From Stutzerimonas nosocomialis (lineage in GTDB: Bacteria > Pseudomonadota > Gammaproteobacteria > Pseudomonadales > Pseudomonadaceae): a stretch of DNA of 48,521 nt. Numbering within the stretch: the stretch's first letter is position 1; each line of letters starts with the position of its first letter. Made by a program: the position numbers and the translations under genes. Under the pieces are notes generated by a model. It was not told the DNA's origin. It saw only the letters and a list, made by a program, of their open reading frames with translations, and did no database searches. Shown here piece after piece: positions 15,748-23,787 of this stretch. Where the stretch lies: NCBI RefSeq assembly GCF_005876855.1, contig NZ_QLAE01000037.1:1-48521 (forward strand), written 5' to 3'.

Positions 15748-15925
15748 TCGTTCGAGGTTCTCCGGCCTGGCGCCGGAGCTAAGAGGGAACACGGTCGAGC
15801 CGTGGCTGCCCCCGCAACTGTGAACGGTCCGTACCCCTTCGAAAGCCACTGCGAGAGCGGGAAGGCGAAGGGCGCGGCGGCGAAGCATCGCCGCCCGGCC
15901 GTGAGCCAGGAGACCTGCCTCGTCA
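15748..15925 (+). ncRNA. Cobalamin riboswitch upstream of cobW-cobN
   Basis: The plus strand shows GAGGTTCTCCGG, AAGAGGGAACACGGT, CCGTGGCTGCCCCCGCAACTG, GCCACTG and the B12 box GAGCCAGGAGACCTGCC. CGAGG and CCTCG can close P1. The aptamer ends about 105 bases before cobW; the platform has hairpins but no T run, so translational control is likelier than termination. Confidence 0.95.
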
Positions 15926-16031
15926 ACGCGTTCGACAACCGGGCGGGGTGATCCGGTGGTGCATGCCGAATTCCGTTCGGCTGTCCTGCCTGCCTGTTCG
16001 TCGATCCCTTCGATCTGAGCAGGACCTCGCC

Positions 16032-17081
16032 ATGAAAACCCACACCAAGCTCCCCGTCACCATCGTCACCGGCTTTCTCGGTTCCGGCAAAACCACCCTG
16101 CTGCGGCACATGCTCGACAACGCCGAGGGCCGCCGCATCGCGGTGATCGTCAACGAGTTCGGCGAGCTGGGCATCGACGGCGAGATCCTCCAGCAGTGCA
16201 GCATCGGCTGCAGCGAAGAGGAAGCCCGTGGCCGTGTCTACGAGCTGGCCAACGGCTGCGTCTGCTGCACCGTGCAGGAAGAGTTCTTCCCGGTGATGCG
16301 CGAGCTGGTGGCCCGTCGCGGCGAGCTGGACCACATCCTGATCGAGACCAGCGGCCTGGCGCTGCCCAAGCCGTTGGTGCAGGCCTTCAACTGGCCGGAA
16401 ATCCGCAACGCCTGCACGGTGGACGCGGTGATCACCGTGGTCGACAGCCCGGCCGTGGTCGCCGGAACCTTCGCCGCCCATCCTGAACAGGTCGACGCGC
16501 AGCGCAAACTCGACCCGAACCTCGACCACGAATCCCCTCTGCACGAACTGTTCGCCGACCAGCTGGCCAGCGCGGACCTGGTGATCCTGAACAAGACCGA
16601 CCTGCTCGAATACGACGCCCTGCAGGCGGTGCATGCGCAGGTGGCCGCGGAGCTGCCCGAGTCGGTCAAGGTCGTCGAGGCGCAGGGCGGTGACCTGCCG
16701 CTGGCGGTGTTGCTGGGCCTCAACAGCGAGACCGAGCTGCACATCGACAGCCGCAAGACGCACCATGATCTGGAGGGTGAGGATCACGACCACGACGAGT
16801 TCGATTCCTTTTCCATTGACCTCCCCGAGGTCGAGGAGCTGCGCCTGTTGCAGGCGCTCAAAGGCATCGTCGCCCGCCATGGCGTGTTGCGCATCAAGGG
16901 CTTCGCCAGCGTACCGGGCAAGCCGATGCGGCTGCAGATCCAGGGCGTCGGCAAACGCTTCGACAAGCACTACGACCGCGCCTGGGGCGCCGAGGAAGCC
17001 CGCCTTACACGTCTTGTCGTGATCGGCCAGGATCTGGATCAGGAGGCCATCGGCGCCGAGCTGACGGCGGCGCTGGCATGA
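16032..17081 (+). CDS. cobW: CobW-type GTP-binding metallochaperone
   Basis: The 349-residue G3E GTPase shows the P-loop GFLGSGKTTLL, the metal-binding NGCVCCTVQEE (CxCC), the Walker B/ESGL-like ETSGLALPKP, and NKTDL for guanine. A short acidic/histidine stretch (HHDLEGEDHDHDE, about residue 240-252) precedes the C-terminal CobW_C domain. CobW is thought to deliver cobalt to the chelatase CobN. It starts at ATG 16032 behind AGGA and is led by a cobalamin riboswitch, with cobN 115 bases downstream. Other G3E GTPases serve other metals, but the context favours CobW. Confidence 0.93.
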   Translation: MKTHTKLPVTIVTGFLGSGKTTLLRHMLDNAEGRRIAVIVNEFGELGIDGEILQQCSIGCSEEEARGRVYELANGCVCCTVQEEFFPVMRELVARRGELDHILIETSGLALPKPLVQAFNWPEIRNACTVDAVITVVDSPAVVAGTFAAHPEQVDAQRKLDPNLDHESPLHELFADQLASADLVILNKTDLLEYDALQAVHAQVAAELPESVKVVEAQGGDLPLAVLLGLNSETELHIDSRKTHHDLEGEDHDHDEFDSFSIDLPEVEELRLLQALKGIVARHGVLRIKGFASVPGKPMRLQIQGVGKRFDKHYDRAWGAEEARLTRLVVIGQDLDQEAIGAELTAALA

Positions 17082-17105
17082 ACCAAAAGCCGCAAGTGGG
17101 GCGCC

Positions 17106-17168
17106 GGAAGCTGGAATCACCCGCTCGACACTCGATGCCGATCCGGAGCCGAGCCCTGTCCAGCTTCA
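17106..17168. repeat. Inverted repeat between cobW and cobN
   Basis: GAAGCTGGA (about 17107-17115) is matched by TCCAGCTTC (about 17159-17167), a perfect 9-bp inverted repeat with a 43-base spacer. It could form a hairpin in the cobW-cobN transcript. No T run follows, so it is not a standard terminator. Confidence 0.4.
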
Positions 17169-17196
17169 GGTTTCCCGCGCCAAGCTGCTGCTCCTG

Positions 17197-20100
17197 ATGC
17201 ACCTCCTGCGCACCCAGCCCGGCGTCCAGCTGCCGGCCGACAGCATTGCCGACCTGCAGCAGACGCCCGCCGAGCTGGTGATCCTCTGTACCGGCGACTC
17301 GCACCTGTCGCTGCTGGCGGAGGCCGCGCAAGGCCTTCCGGGCGACTACCCCAGCCTGCGGCTGGCGAGCCCGGCACAGCTCGGCAACAACGCGTCGGTG
17401 GATTTCTACGTCGACCAGGTGCTGCAGCACGCCAGGGTCATCCTGATTTCGGTACACGGTGGCGTCAGTTACTGGCGCTACGGCATCGAGCGACTGGTCG
17501 AACTCGGCGCGCAGGGCGCACAGGTGATCATGGTGCCGGGGGACGACAGCCCCGATCCGGAGCTGACGGGCCTGAGCACCGTCGCGCCTGAAGAGGCCGA
17601 GCGCCTCTGGCAATTCCTGCGCCAGGGCGGAAGGGACAACGCACGGCACTTGTTCCACTGCATCGCCTCGCGCTGGCTTGGCCGGGACTATCCCTGGCAG
17701 GAGCCACAGGCCCTGCCGCGGGTGGGGCTCTATCACCCGGCACATGCCGAAGCGACGCTCGATCATTGGCGCGCCGGGTGGACGCCTGGCTGGCCGGTGG
17801 CGGCGCTGCTGTTCTACCGGACCCAGGTACAGGCGGCCAATACCGCCTTCATCGACAGCTTCTGCGGGCGGTTGCAGGCCCAGGGCCTCAACCCCTTGCC
17901 CATCGCGGTGGCCAGCCTCAAGGAGGCCGCCTGCCTGGCACAGGTCGAACGCTGGCTGGACGACAGCGACGCCGCCCTGATCATCAACACCACCGGGTTC
18001 GCCCAGTCCAACCCCGAGGCGCCGAACCTGCGGCCGTTCCGACGCGACGTGCCGGTGCTGCAGGCCATCTGCGCGCTGGACGGGCTGGAGCCCTGGCAGG
18101 CCAACCCGCAGGGGTTGGGCACGCGGGACCTGGCGATGCACGTGGTGCTGCCCGAACTCGATGGCCGGCTGATCACCCGGCCGATCAGCTTCAAGGATCT
18201 GGCCTGGCGCAGCGAGCGCAGCCAGAGCGATGTGGTCTGCTACCGCGCCCACCTGCCGGGCATGGATTTCGTCGCCGAACTGGGGCGTCGCTGGTGCGAG
18301 CTGGCGCGCCTGCCGAACGCGGACAAGCGCGTCGCGCTGGTACTCGCCAACTACCCGACCCGCGACGGGCGCATCGGCAATGGCGTGGGGCTGGACACGC
18401 CGGCCGCGGCGCTGAACATCCTCAGGGCGCTGCAGACGCAGGGATATCCGGTCGAAGGGCTGCCGGACAGCGGTACGGCCTTGATCCACCAGTTGCTCGG
18501 CGGCGTGACCAACGACCCCGACGGCCACGACCTGCGGCCCTGCATGCAAAGCCTGGCGCTGGACGAATACAGGGCCTTCTTCGCCCGCCTGCCCGCGGCC
18601 AACCAGCAAGCGGTGCGCGAACGCTGGGGCGAGCCCGAACAGGACCCGATGTACCGAGGCGGGCGGCTGATGGTCGCAGGGTTGCGCTTCGGCCTGACCT
18701 TCGTCGGCATCCAGCCGGCGCGTGGCTACGGCGTGGACGCGGCGGCCGTCTATCACGACCCCGACCTGCCGCCGCCACACGCTTACCTGGCGTTCTACTG
18801 CTGGCTGCGCCAGGCCTTCGCGGCCAACGCGGTGGTTCACGTCGGCAAGCACGGCAACCTGGAGTGGCTGCCCGGCAAGAGTGTCGGGCTGTCCGAGGCC
18901 TGCTGGCCGGACGCGATCCTCGGCCCGCTGCCGAACGTCTATCCCTTCATCGTCAACGATCCGGGGGAGGGCGCCCAGGCCAAGCGGCGCACCCAGGCGG
19001 TGATCATCGACCACCTGATGCCGCCGCTGACCCGCGCCGAGAGCTACGGACCGTTGCGCGACCTGGAACGCCTGGCCGACGAATACTACGAAGCGAGCCA
19101 GCTGGATGTGCGCCGCGCAGTGGAGCTGCGTGCCGAGATCCTCGCGCTGGTGCGCGCCACCGAACTCGACCGCGAGCTGGGCCTGCAGCTGAACGAAGAC
19201 CCGGACAGCTGGCTGCCACAGCTCGACGCCTACCTGTGCGACCTCAAGGAATCGCAGATTCGCGACGGCCTGCATGTGTTCGGCGAGTCGCCGCGGGGCC
19301 GGTTGCGTCGCGACACCTTGCTGTCCCTGTTGCGCATCCCCCGTGGCGACGGCGTTGGCGGCAACGCCAGCCTGCTGCGGGCGCTGGCCCGCGCGCTGGC
19401 GCTGGACTTCGATCCGCTCGATTGCGACATGGCGAGCCCCTGGCTGGGACCTCGTCCCGCGCTGTTGGAGAGGCAGGGCGACGAACCCTGGCGCAGCTGC
19501 GGCGATACCCGCGAGCGGCTCGAGCAACTGGCGCTGGAATTGATCGAACGGAGCCTGTCGGGCGATGCGACTCTGAGCCTTGGAGACGAGGTGGCGGCGA
19601 TCCTCGTGGAGCTGCGCGAGCGTATCGCACCCTTGCTCGATGGCAGTGGCCCGGCCGAAATCGGTGGCTTGCTGGCAGCGCTGCAGGGCCGCTTCGTCCC
19701 GGCCGGCCCGAGCGGCGCGCCCAGCCGCGGCCGGCTCGACGTGCTGCCGACCGGGCGCAACTTCTATTCGGTCGACGTGCGCAATCTGCCGACCCCGACC
19801 GCCTGGCGCATCGGCGTGCAGTCGGCGGACCGCCTGCTCGAACGCCACCTGCAGGACAACGGCGACCATCTGCGCCGTCTGGGGCTCTCCGTCTGGGGCA
19901 CCGCGACCATGCGCACCGGTGGAGACGACATCGCCCAGGCCATGGCGCTGATCGGCGCGCGACCCGTCTGGCAGGCCGGCAGCCAGCGCCTAGAACGCTT
20001 CGAGATTCTGTCACTGGAACAGCTCGGCCGGCCGCGGGTGGACGTGACCTTGCGTGTGTCGGGGTTCTTCCGCGATGCCTTCTCCAACCTCATCCGACTG

Positions 20101-20943
20101 TTCGACCAGGCGGTGCAGGCCGTGGCCGATCTGGACGAGCCGGACGACATGAATCCGCTGTCGGCCCGCGTCTGGGACGATGCCCTGCGCCTGCAGGATG
20201 ACGGCCTGAGCGAAACCGAGGCGCGGCGCCAGGCGGGCTGGCGGGTGTTCGGCTCCAAGCCCGGCGCCTATGGCGCGGGCATCCAGAACGCCGTCGAAGG
20301 TCGGCTCTGGCACGAGCGTGCGGACCTGGCCGAGGTGTACCTGAACTGGGGCGGCTATGCCTACGGCGGCGATGCCGAAGGCGCACCGGCACGCGAGCGC
20401 TTCGGCGACCGGCTGGAGCGGCTGGAGGCGGTGCTGCAGAACCAGGACAACCGCGAACACGACCTGCTCGATTCCAACGACTACTACCAGTTCCAGGGCG
20501 GCATGCTGGCGGCGGTGGAAACCCTGCGCGGCCTGCAGGTGGCGAGCTATCACGGCGACAACAGCCAGCCGGACAGCCCGCGCATCCGCAGCCTCAAACA
20601 GGAACTGGCGCGCGTGGTGCGCGCCCGGGCGGCCAACCCCAAGTGGATCGCCGGCATGAAGCGCCACGGCTACAAGGGTGCCTTCGAACTCGCCGCCACG
20701 GTCGACTACCTGTTCGGCTTCGACGCCACCAGCGGGCTGGTCGACGACCACCAGTACGCGCTCCTGACCGACGCCTATTTGCTCGACCGCGACACCCGCG
20801 ACTTCATCCAGCAACACAACCCCGGCGCCCTGCAGGACATGCTCGAACGCCTCCTCGAAGCCCAGCAGCGAGGCCTCTGGCAGAACCCCGGCGACTACCG
20901 CGAGGCGTTGGAGAATCTGCTGGTGGACAGTGGGGAAGCTTGA
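17197..20943 (+). CDS. cobN: Cobaltochelatase subunit CobN
   Basis: The 1248-residue protein is the large ATP-dependent cobaltochelatase subunit, homologous to Mg-chelatase ChlH/BchH. It is recognised by MHLLRTQPG, FYVDQVLQHARVILISVHGG, NYPTRDGRIGNGVGLDTPAA, the metal-site region NAVVHVGKHGNLEWLPGKSVGLSE, and the C-terminal GFFRDAFSNLIRLFDQAVQAVA and FGSKPGAYGAG. With its AAA+ and VWA partners it inserts Co2+ into hydrogenobyrinic acid a,c-diamide. ATG 17197 gives the usual pseudomonad start, but no clear Shine-Dalgarno is visible. The ChlI- and VWA-type partners are encoded at 22780-24470, separated from it by the DAHP synthase. Confidence 0.95.
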   Translation: MHLLRTQPGVQLPADSIADLQQTPAELVILCTGDSHLSLLAEAAQGLPGDYPSLRLASPAQLGNNASVDFYVDQVLQHARVILISVHGGVSYWRYGIERLVELGAQGAQVIMVPGDDSPDPELTGLSTVAPEEAERLWQFLRQGGRDNARHLFHCIASRWLGRDYPWQEPQALPRVGLYHPAHAEATLDHWRAGWTPGWPVAALLFYRTQVQAANTAFIDSFCGRLQAQGLNPLPIAVASLKEAACLAQVERWLDDSDAALIINTTGFAQSNPEAPNLRPFRRDVPVLQAICALDGLEPWQANPQGLGTRDLAMHVVLPELDGRLITRPISFKDLAWRSERSQSDVVCYRAHLPGMDFVAELGRRWCELARLPNADKRVALVLANYPTRDGRIGNGVGLDTPAAALNILRALQTQGYPVEGLPDSGTALIHQLLGGVTNDPDGHDLRPCMQSLALDEYRAFFARLPAANQQAVRERWGEPEQDPMYRGGRLMVAGLRFGLTFVGIQPARGYGVDAAAVYHDPDLPPPHAYLAFYCWLRQAFAANAVVHVGKHGNLEWLPGKSVGLSEACWPDAILGPLPNVYPFIVNDPGEGAQAKRRTQAVIIDHLMPPLTRAESYGPLRDLERLADEYYEASQLDVRRAVELRAEILALVRATELDRELGLQLNEDPDSWLPQLDAYLCDLKESQIRDGLHVFGESPRGRLRRDTLLSLLRIPRGDGVGGNASLLRALARALALDFDPLDCDMASPWLGPRPALLERQGDEPWRSCGDTRERLEQLALELIERSLSGDATLSLGDEVAAILVELRERIAPLLDGSGPAEIGGLLAALQGRFVPAGPSGAPSRGRLDVLPTGRNFYSVDVRNLPTPTAWRIGVQSADRLLERHLQDNGDHLRRLGLSVWGTATMRTGGDDIAQAMALIGARPVWQAGSQRLERFEILSLEQLGRPRVDVTLRVSGFFRDAFSNLIRLFDQAVQAVADLDEPDDMNPLSARVWDDALRLQDDGLSETEARRQAGWRVFGSKPGAYGAGIQNAVEGRLWHERADLAEVYLNWGGYAYGGDAEGAPARERFGDRLERLEAVLQNQDNREHDLLDSNDYYQFQGGMLAAVETLRGLQVASYHGDNSQPDSPRIRSLKQELARVVRARAANPKWIAGMKRHGYKGAFELAATVDYLFGFDATSGLVDDHQYALLTDAYLLDRDTRDFIQQHNPGALQDMLERLLEAQQRGLWQNPGDYREALENLLVDSGEA

Positions 20944-20990
20944 AGCTTGAAGCGGGGCCCGGTTTCAGCAGGAACATCTGCGTCGTGCCC

Positions 20991-21094
20991 TTCGCGGGCG
21001 AGTCCCGCTCCCACGGAATGTGGTTGGCCCGCATTCCGGGGCGAGCCAGGTCCTCTGTGGGAGCGGTCGGGGACGCCCAGTCTCGACCGCGAAG
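20991..21094. repeat. REP-type inverted pair
   Basis: TTCGCGGGCGAGTCCCGCTCCCAC (20991-21014) faces CTGTGGGAGCGGTC...TCTCGACCGCGAAG (about 21055-21094). It sits between the convergent cobN and DAHP synthase genes. Confidence 0.65.
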
Positions 21095-21123
21095 CGCCGC
21101 TCGCCGCGCCGCCTTCCCGATCG

Positions 21124-22215
21124 CTATACCAGATGCCGCATGCGCACGGCCGCCTCCACCAGCAGGCGTTCGGTGCCTGCCCAGCCAAGGCATGCATCGG
21201 TGATCGACACGCCGTAGCGCAGCTCGCCGCCCAGGCTCTGGGCGCCGTCGAACAGGTGGCTCTCGAGCATGACCGCGCGCAGCGAGCCGTCGCCGGCCAG
21301 GCGCTGGTCGAGCACGTTGCGCAGCACCTCGGGTTGACGCTGCGGATTCTTGCCGCTGTTGGCGTGGCTGCAGTCGACCATGATCTTCGGCTCGATCCCC
21401 TGGCGTTCCAGTTCGGCGCGGGCCCGGGCGATGCTGGCCGCGTCATGGTTCGGACCGGCGTGGCCGCCGCGCAATACCAGGTGGGTGTCCGGATTGCCGC
21501 CGGTCTGGACCAGCGCCGGGCGGCCCTGGCCGTCCACGCCGAAATGCTGGTGTGCATGGGCCGCCGAGCGCATGGCGTCGCAGGCGATGCCGAGGCTGCC
21601 ATCGGTGCCGTTCTTGAACCCCACCGGCAGATCCAGCCCGCTGACCAGTTCGCGATGCACCTGCGATTCGCTGGTCCGTGCGCCGATCGCAGCCCAGCCG
21701 AGCAGGTCGTCGAAGTAGCCGGCCAGCATCGGCTGCAGCAGTTCGGTGGCCAGCGGCAGGCCCCGCTCCAGCAGCTTCAGCATCAGCTGGCGCGACAGGC
21801 GCAGCCCCTCGGCCATGTCACCGCTGCCGTCGAGCGCCGGATCGTAGACCAGGCCTTTCCAGCCCACCGTGGTGCGCGGCTTCTCCACGTAGGCACGCAT
21901 CACCAGCAGCAAGCGGTCGCCCACGCGCTGGCTCAGTGCGGCCAGGCGCTCGGCATATTCCAGCACGGCCTTTTCGTCATGCAGCGAGCAGGGCCCGACC
22001 ACCACCAGCAGGCGCGGATCGTGGCCGTCGAGGATGGCGCGGATGGCGTGACGCTGTTGCTGGACCTGGCGGGCGAGGTGCGGTGTCAGCGGGAGCTGCT
22101 CGCGCAACTGGGCGGCGCTTGGCAGGGGCTGGGTCTGGCGGCGGGTCGGCGGGACGACCAGGTGCAGATCGGTGGCGGGCTTCTGGGCGGAACGGGTGGT
22201 TGCGGCTACGGACAT
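21124..22215 (-). CDS. Class I 3-deoxy-7-phosphoheptulonate (DAHP) synthase
   Basis: The 363-residue enzyme condenses phosphoenolpyruvate with erythrose 4-phosphate, the first step of aromatic amino acid synthesis. Class I AroF/G/H motifs are clear: LLVVVGPCSLHD, MRAYVEKPRTTVGWKGL, GARTSESQVHRE, VGFKNGTDGS and DCSHANSGKN. The family has Tyr-, Phe- and Trp-inhibited isozymes; which one this is cannot be told here, although the Tyr-rich leader at 22258-22362 points to tyrosine or general aromatic control. It lies between cobN and the chelatase partner genes, an order I recall also from P. aeruginosa. Its 5' region carries a two-part attenuator-like structure. Confidence 0.92.
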   Translation of the reverse strand: MSVAATTRSAQKPATDLHLVVPPTRRQTQPLPSAAQLREQLPLTPHLARQVQQQRHAIRAILDGHDPRLLVVVGPCSLHDEKAVLEYAERLAALSQRVGDRLLLVMRAYVEKPRTTVGWKGLVYDPALDGSGDMAEGLRLSRQLMLKLLERGLPLATELLQPMLAGYFDDLLGWAAIGARTSESQVHRELVSGLDLPVGFKNGTDGSLGIACDAMRSAAHAHQHFGVDGQGRPALVQTGGNPDTHLVLRGGHAGPNHDAASIARARAELERQGIEPKIMVDCSHANSGKNPQRQPEVLRNVLDQRLAGDGSLRAVMLESHLFDGAQSLGGELRYGVSITDACLGWAGTERLLVEAAVRMRHLV

Positions 22216-22257
22216 GATGGCTTCCTTGGGCCTGCGCGGTCATCCGCGCGCGGCTCG

Positions 22258-22362
22258 CTATCTGGGGCGATGGGATGTTCGATTGAGTGCATGGGCAGGG
22301 CTGCCCTGGGTAAATCGCCAGTCGTAGCGGTAATAGGCGTAGTAGCGGTTGTAGGCGGTCAT
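22258..22362 (-). CDS. Tyrosine-rich leader ORF (second leader of the DAHP synthase)
   Basis: Thirty-four codons start at ATG 22362 with GAGGA eight bases upstream and stop with TAG at 22258. The first 17 residues are MTAYNRYYAYYRYDWRF, with six Tyr, one Trp and one Phe. It lies after the terminator at 22398-22442 and ends 42 bases before the DAHP synthase start. The codon bias for one amino acid and the good ribosome-binding site suggest that ribosome progress here senses charged tRNA-Tyr. No second terminator follows it; a GC hairpin (CCGCGCGCGG) lies just before the gene, so control could be at translation. Confidence 0.65.
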   Translation of the reverse strand: MTAYNRYYAYYRYDWRFTQGSPAHALNRTSHRPR

Positions 22363-22397
22363 GCTCGGATCCTCGGTTGCGGTGGCTTTTCAGCCGT

Positions 22398-22442
22398 AAA
22401 AAAAAAAAGAAACCCCCGGTCGGGTTGCCGACCGGGGGTTTC
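22398..22442 (-). terminator. Attenuator terminator of the DAHP synthase leader
   Basis: On the minus strand a perfect 15-bp stem (GAAACCCCCGGTCGG with its complement) closes a four-base loop and is followed by 11 consecutive T. It lies between the first leader ORF and the second. With no other gene between promoter and DAHP synthase, it must be a regulated, internal terminator. Confidence 0.92.
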
Positions 22443-22491
22443 GAGAAACTGTCTGGTGGCGACCCTGTCTTGCTAGGGCGCCTGTGGGGTA

Positions 22492-22623
22492 TCAGGCGCG
22501 CCTTTGGCTAAACCAATACCCATAAAAGCAATAACCCACGGCCGCCACGAGTGCCTGGCCACGCGCGATCGCGGTGCGAGGGGCACCGAGGCGAGGACGG
22601 GACAGGGAAGGGGACGACGACAT
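22492..22623 (-). CDS. Aromatic-residue leader peptide (first leader of the DAHP synthase)
   Basis: Forty-three codons begin at ATG 22623 with GGAG six bases upstream. Near the C-terminus lies the run GYCFYGYWFSQ, with three Tyr, two Phe and one Trp within eight codons, as expected for a transcription-attenuation leader. The stop codon is 49 bases before the terminator stem. The end of the ORF can pair with downstream sequence (GGCGC.CCT with AGGCGCC), a plausible 1:2 hairpin. Stalling at the aromatic run would favour read-through into the DAHP synthase. Confidence 0.75.
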   Translation of the reverse strand: MSSSPSLSRPRLGAPRTAIARGQALVAAVGYCFYGYWFSQRRA

Positions 22624-22648
22624 GGAAAGCTCCGTTGAGAGGGTTTCG

Positions 22649-22677
22649 AAGGTAATCCATCGGCCGCGACGGTTCAA
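22649..22677 (-). promoter_or_regulatory. Promoter of the DAHP synthase leader transcript
   Basis: On the minus strand TTGAAC (22677-22672) and TACCTT (22654-22649) are 17 bases apart. Transcription would begin about 20 bases before the first leader ORF. Confidence 0.5.
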
Positions 22678-22779
22678 CCGCTGTTTTTGCGCGCCCCGGC
22701 GCCCGTTGCGGCGATTGACCTCGGTGGGCGGCGCCGCGCTGCCCTACAATGGCGCCTTTGCCCACCGCCGGATGCCGCC

Positions 22780-23787
22780 ATGACCGACACGCCTCATTTT
22801 CCCCTCGCCGCCGTCGTCGGTGCCGATGCGCTGAAGCGGGCGCTGTGCCTGGTGGCGGTGGATCCGGCAATCGGCGGGCTGCTGATCGAAGGCCCGCGCG
22901 GCATGGCCAAGTCCACTCTGGCGCGGGGCCTGGCGGGCCTGTTGCCCGGCGGGCCGTTCGTCACCCTGCCGCTGGGGGCGAGCGAGGAGCGCATCGTCGG
23001 CACGCTGGACCTGGACACCGCCCTCGGCGAGGGGCGTGCCGCCTTCTCGCCCGGTCTGCTGGCAAAGGCCGACGGGGGCGTGCTCTATGTGGATGAGGTC
23101 AACCTGCTGCCCGACCATCTGGTCGACCTGCTGCTCGATGCTGCGGCCAGCGGCGTCAATCACGTCGAGCGCGACGGCATTTCCCACCGCCATCCGGCGC
23201 GCTTCGTCCTGATCGGCACCATGAACGCCGAGGAGGGCGAGTTGCGCCCGCAACTGCTCGATCGCTTCGGCCTGAACCTCGCGCTGGACGGCCAGCCGGC
23301 GCCGGCCGAGCGTGCCGAGATCGTGCGGCGGCGGCTGGCGTTCGATGCCGACCCGCAGGGGTTCGTCGAAGCCTGGCGCGAGGTGCAGGACGCGCTGACC
23401 CAGCGCTGTCTCGCCGCGCGTGACAGGCTTGCTCACGTTCCCCTGAGCGATGCGGCGCTGGCTGAGATCACCCATCGCTGTTTCGCCGCCGGCGTCGATG
23501 GCCTGCGCGCCGACCTGGTCTGGCTGCGCGCCGCGCGTGCCCACGCGGCGTGGCGCGGTGGTCGCGAGATCGAACAGCAGGACATCGACGCCGTGGAGCC
23601 ATTGGTACTGCGCCATCGCCGCCGCGATCCGGCGCCCGCCATGCAGCCGCCGCCACCGCCCCAGGCCGGACAGGGCACCGATGCGCAGGACCCGAGCCAG
23701 GGCGAAGGCCAATGGGGCGAGCTGCCACCCCGGCCGCAGCGCATCGGCGAGCGCCGCGAGCCGCCACGCTGGCCAAAAAAGCCCTGA
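22780..23787 (+). CDS. ChlI/BchI-like AAA+ ATPase, cobaltochelatase partner
   Basis: The 335-residue protein is a Mg-chelatase-subunit-I-type AAA+ ATPase. It has Walker [15 protein letters not shown], Walker [19 protein letters not shown], and the sensor region [27 protein letters not shown], ending in a Pro/Gln-rich tail. In bacteria lacking CobS/CobT, such a protein and a VWA partner are thought to power CobN for cobalt insertion. No bacteriochlorophyll gene is near, so a Mg role is unlikely. ATG 22780 has only a weak ribosome-binding site. The next gene overlaps its 3' end in another frame. Confidence 0.85.
   Translation: MTDTPHFPLAAVVGADALKRALCLVAVDPAIGGLLIEGPRGMAKSTLARGLAGLLPGGPFVTLPLGASEERIVGTLDLDTALGEGRAAFSPGLLAKADGGVLYVDEVNLLPDHLVDLLLDAAASGVNHVERDGISHRHPARFVLIGTMNAEEGELRPQLLDRFGLNLALDGQPAPAERAEIVRRRLAFDADPQGFVEAWREVQDALTQRCLAARDRLAHVPLSDAALAEITHRCFAAGVDGLRADLVWLRAARAHAAWRGGREIEQQDIDAVEPLVLRHRRRDPAPAMQPPPPPQAGQGTDAQDPSQGEGQWGELPPRPQRIGERREPPRWPKKP

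Noticed and set aside
17005-19869. A 954-codon minus-strand frame opposite cobN
   Set aside because: It mirrors cobN codon structure, has no family motif, and cobN is certain on the plus strand.
22745-22750. TACAAT as the -10 box of the ChlI-like gene, with TTGACC at 22715
   Set aside because: The spacing is 24 bases, too long for a sigma-70 promoter; no other -35 fits well.
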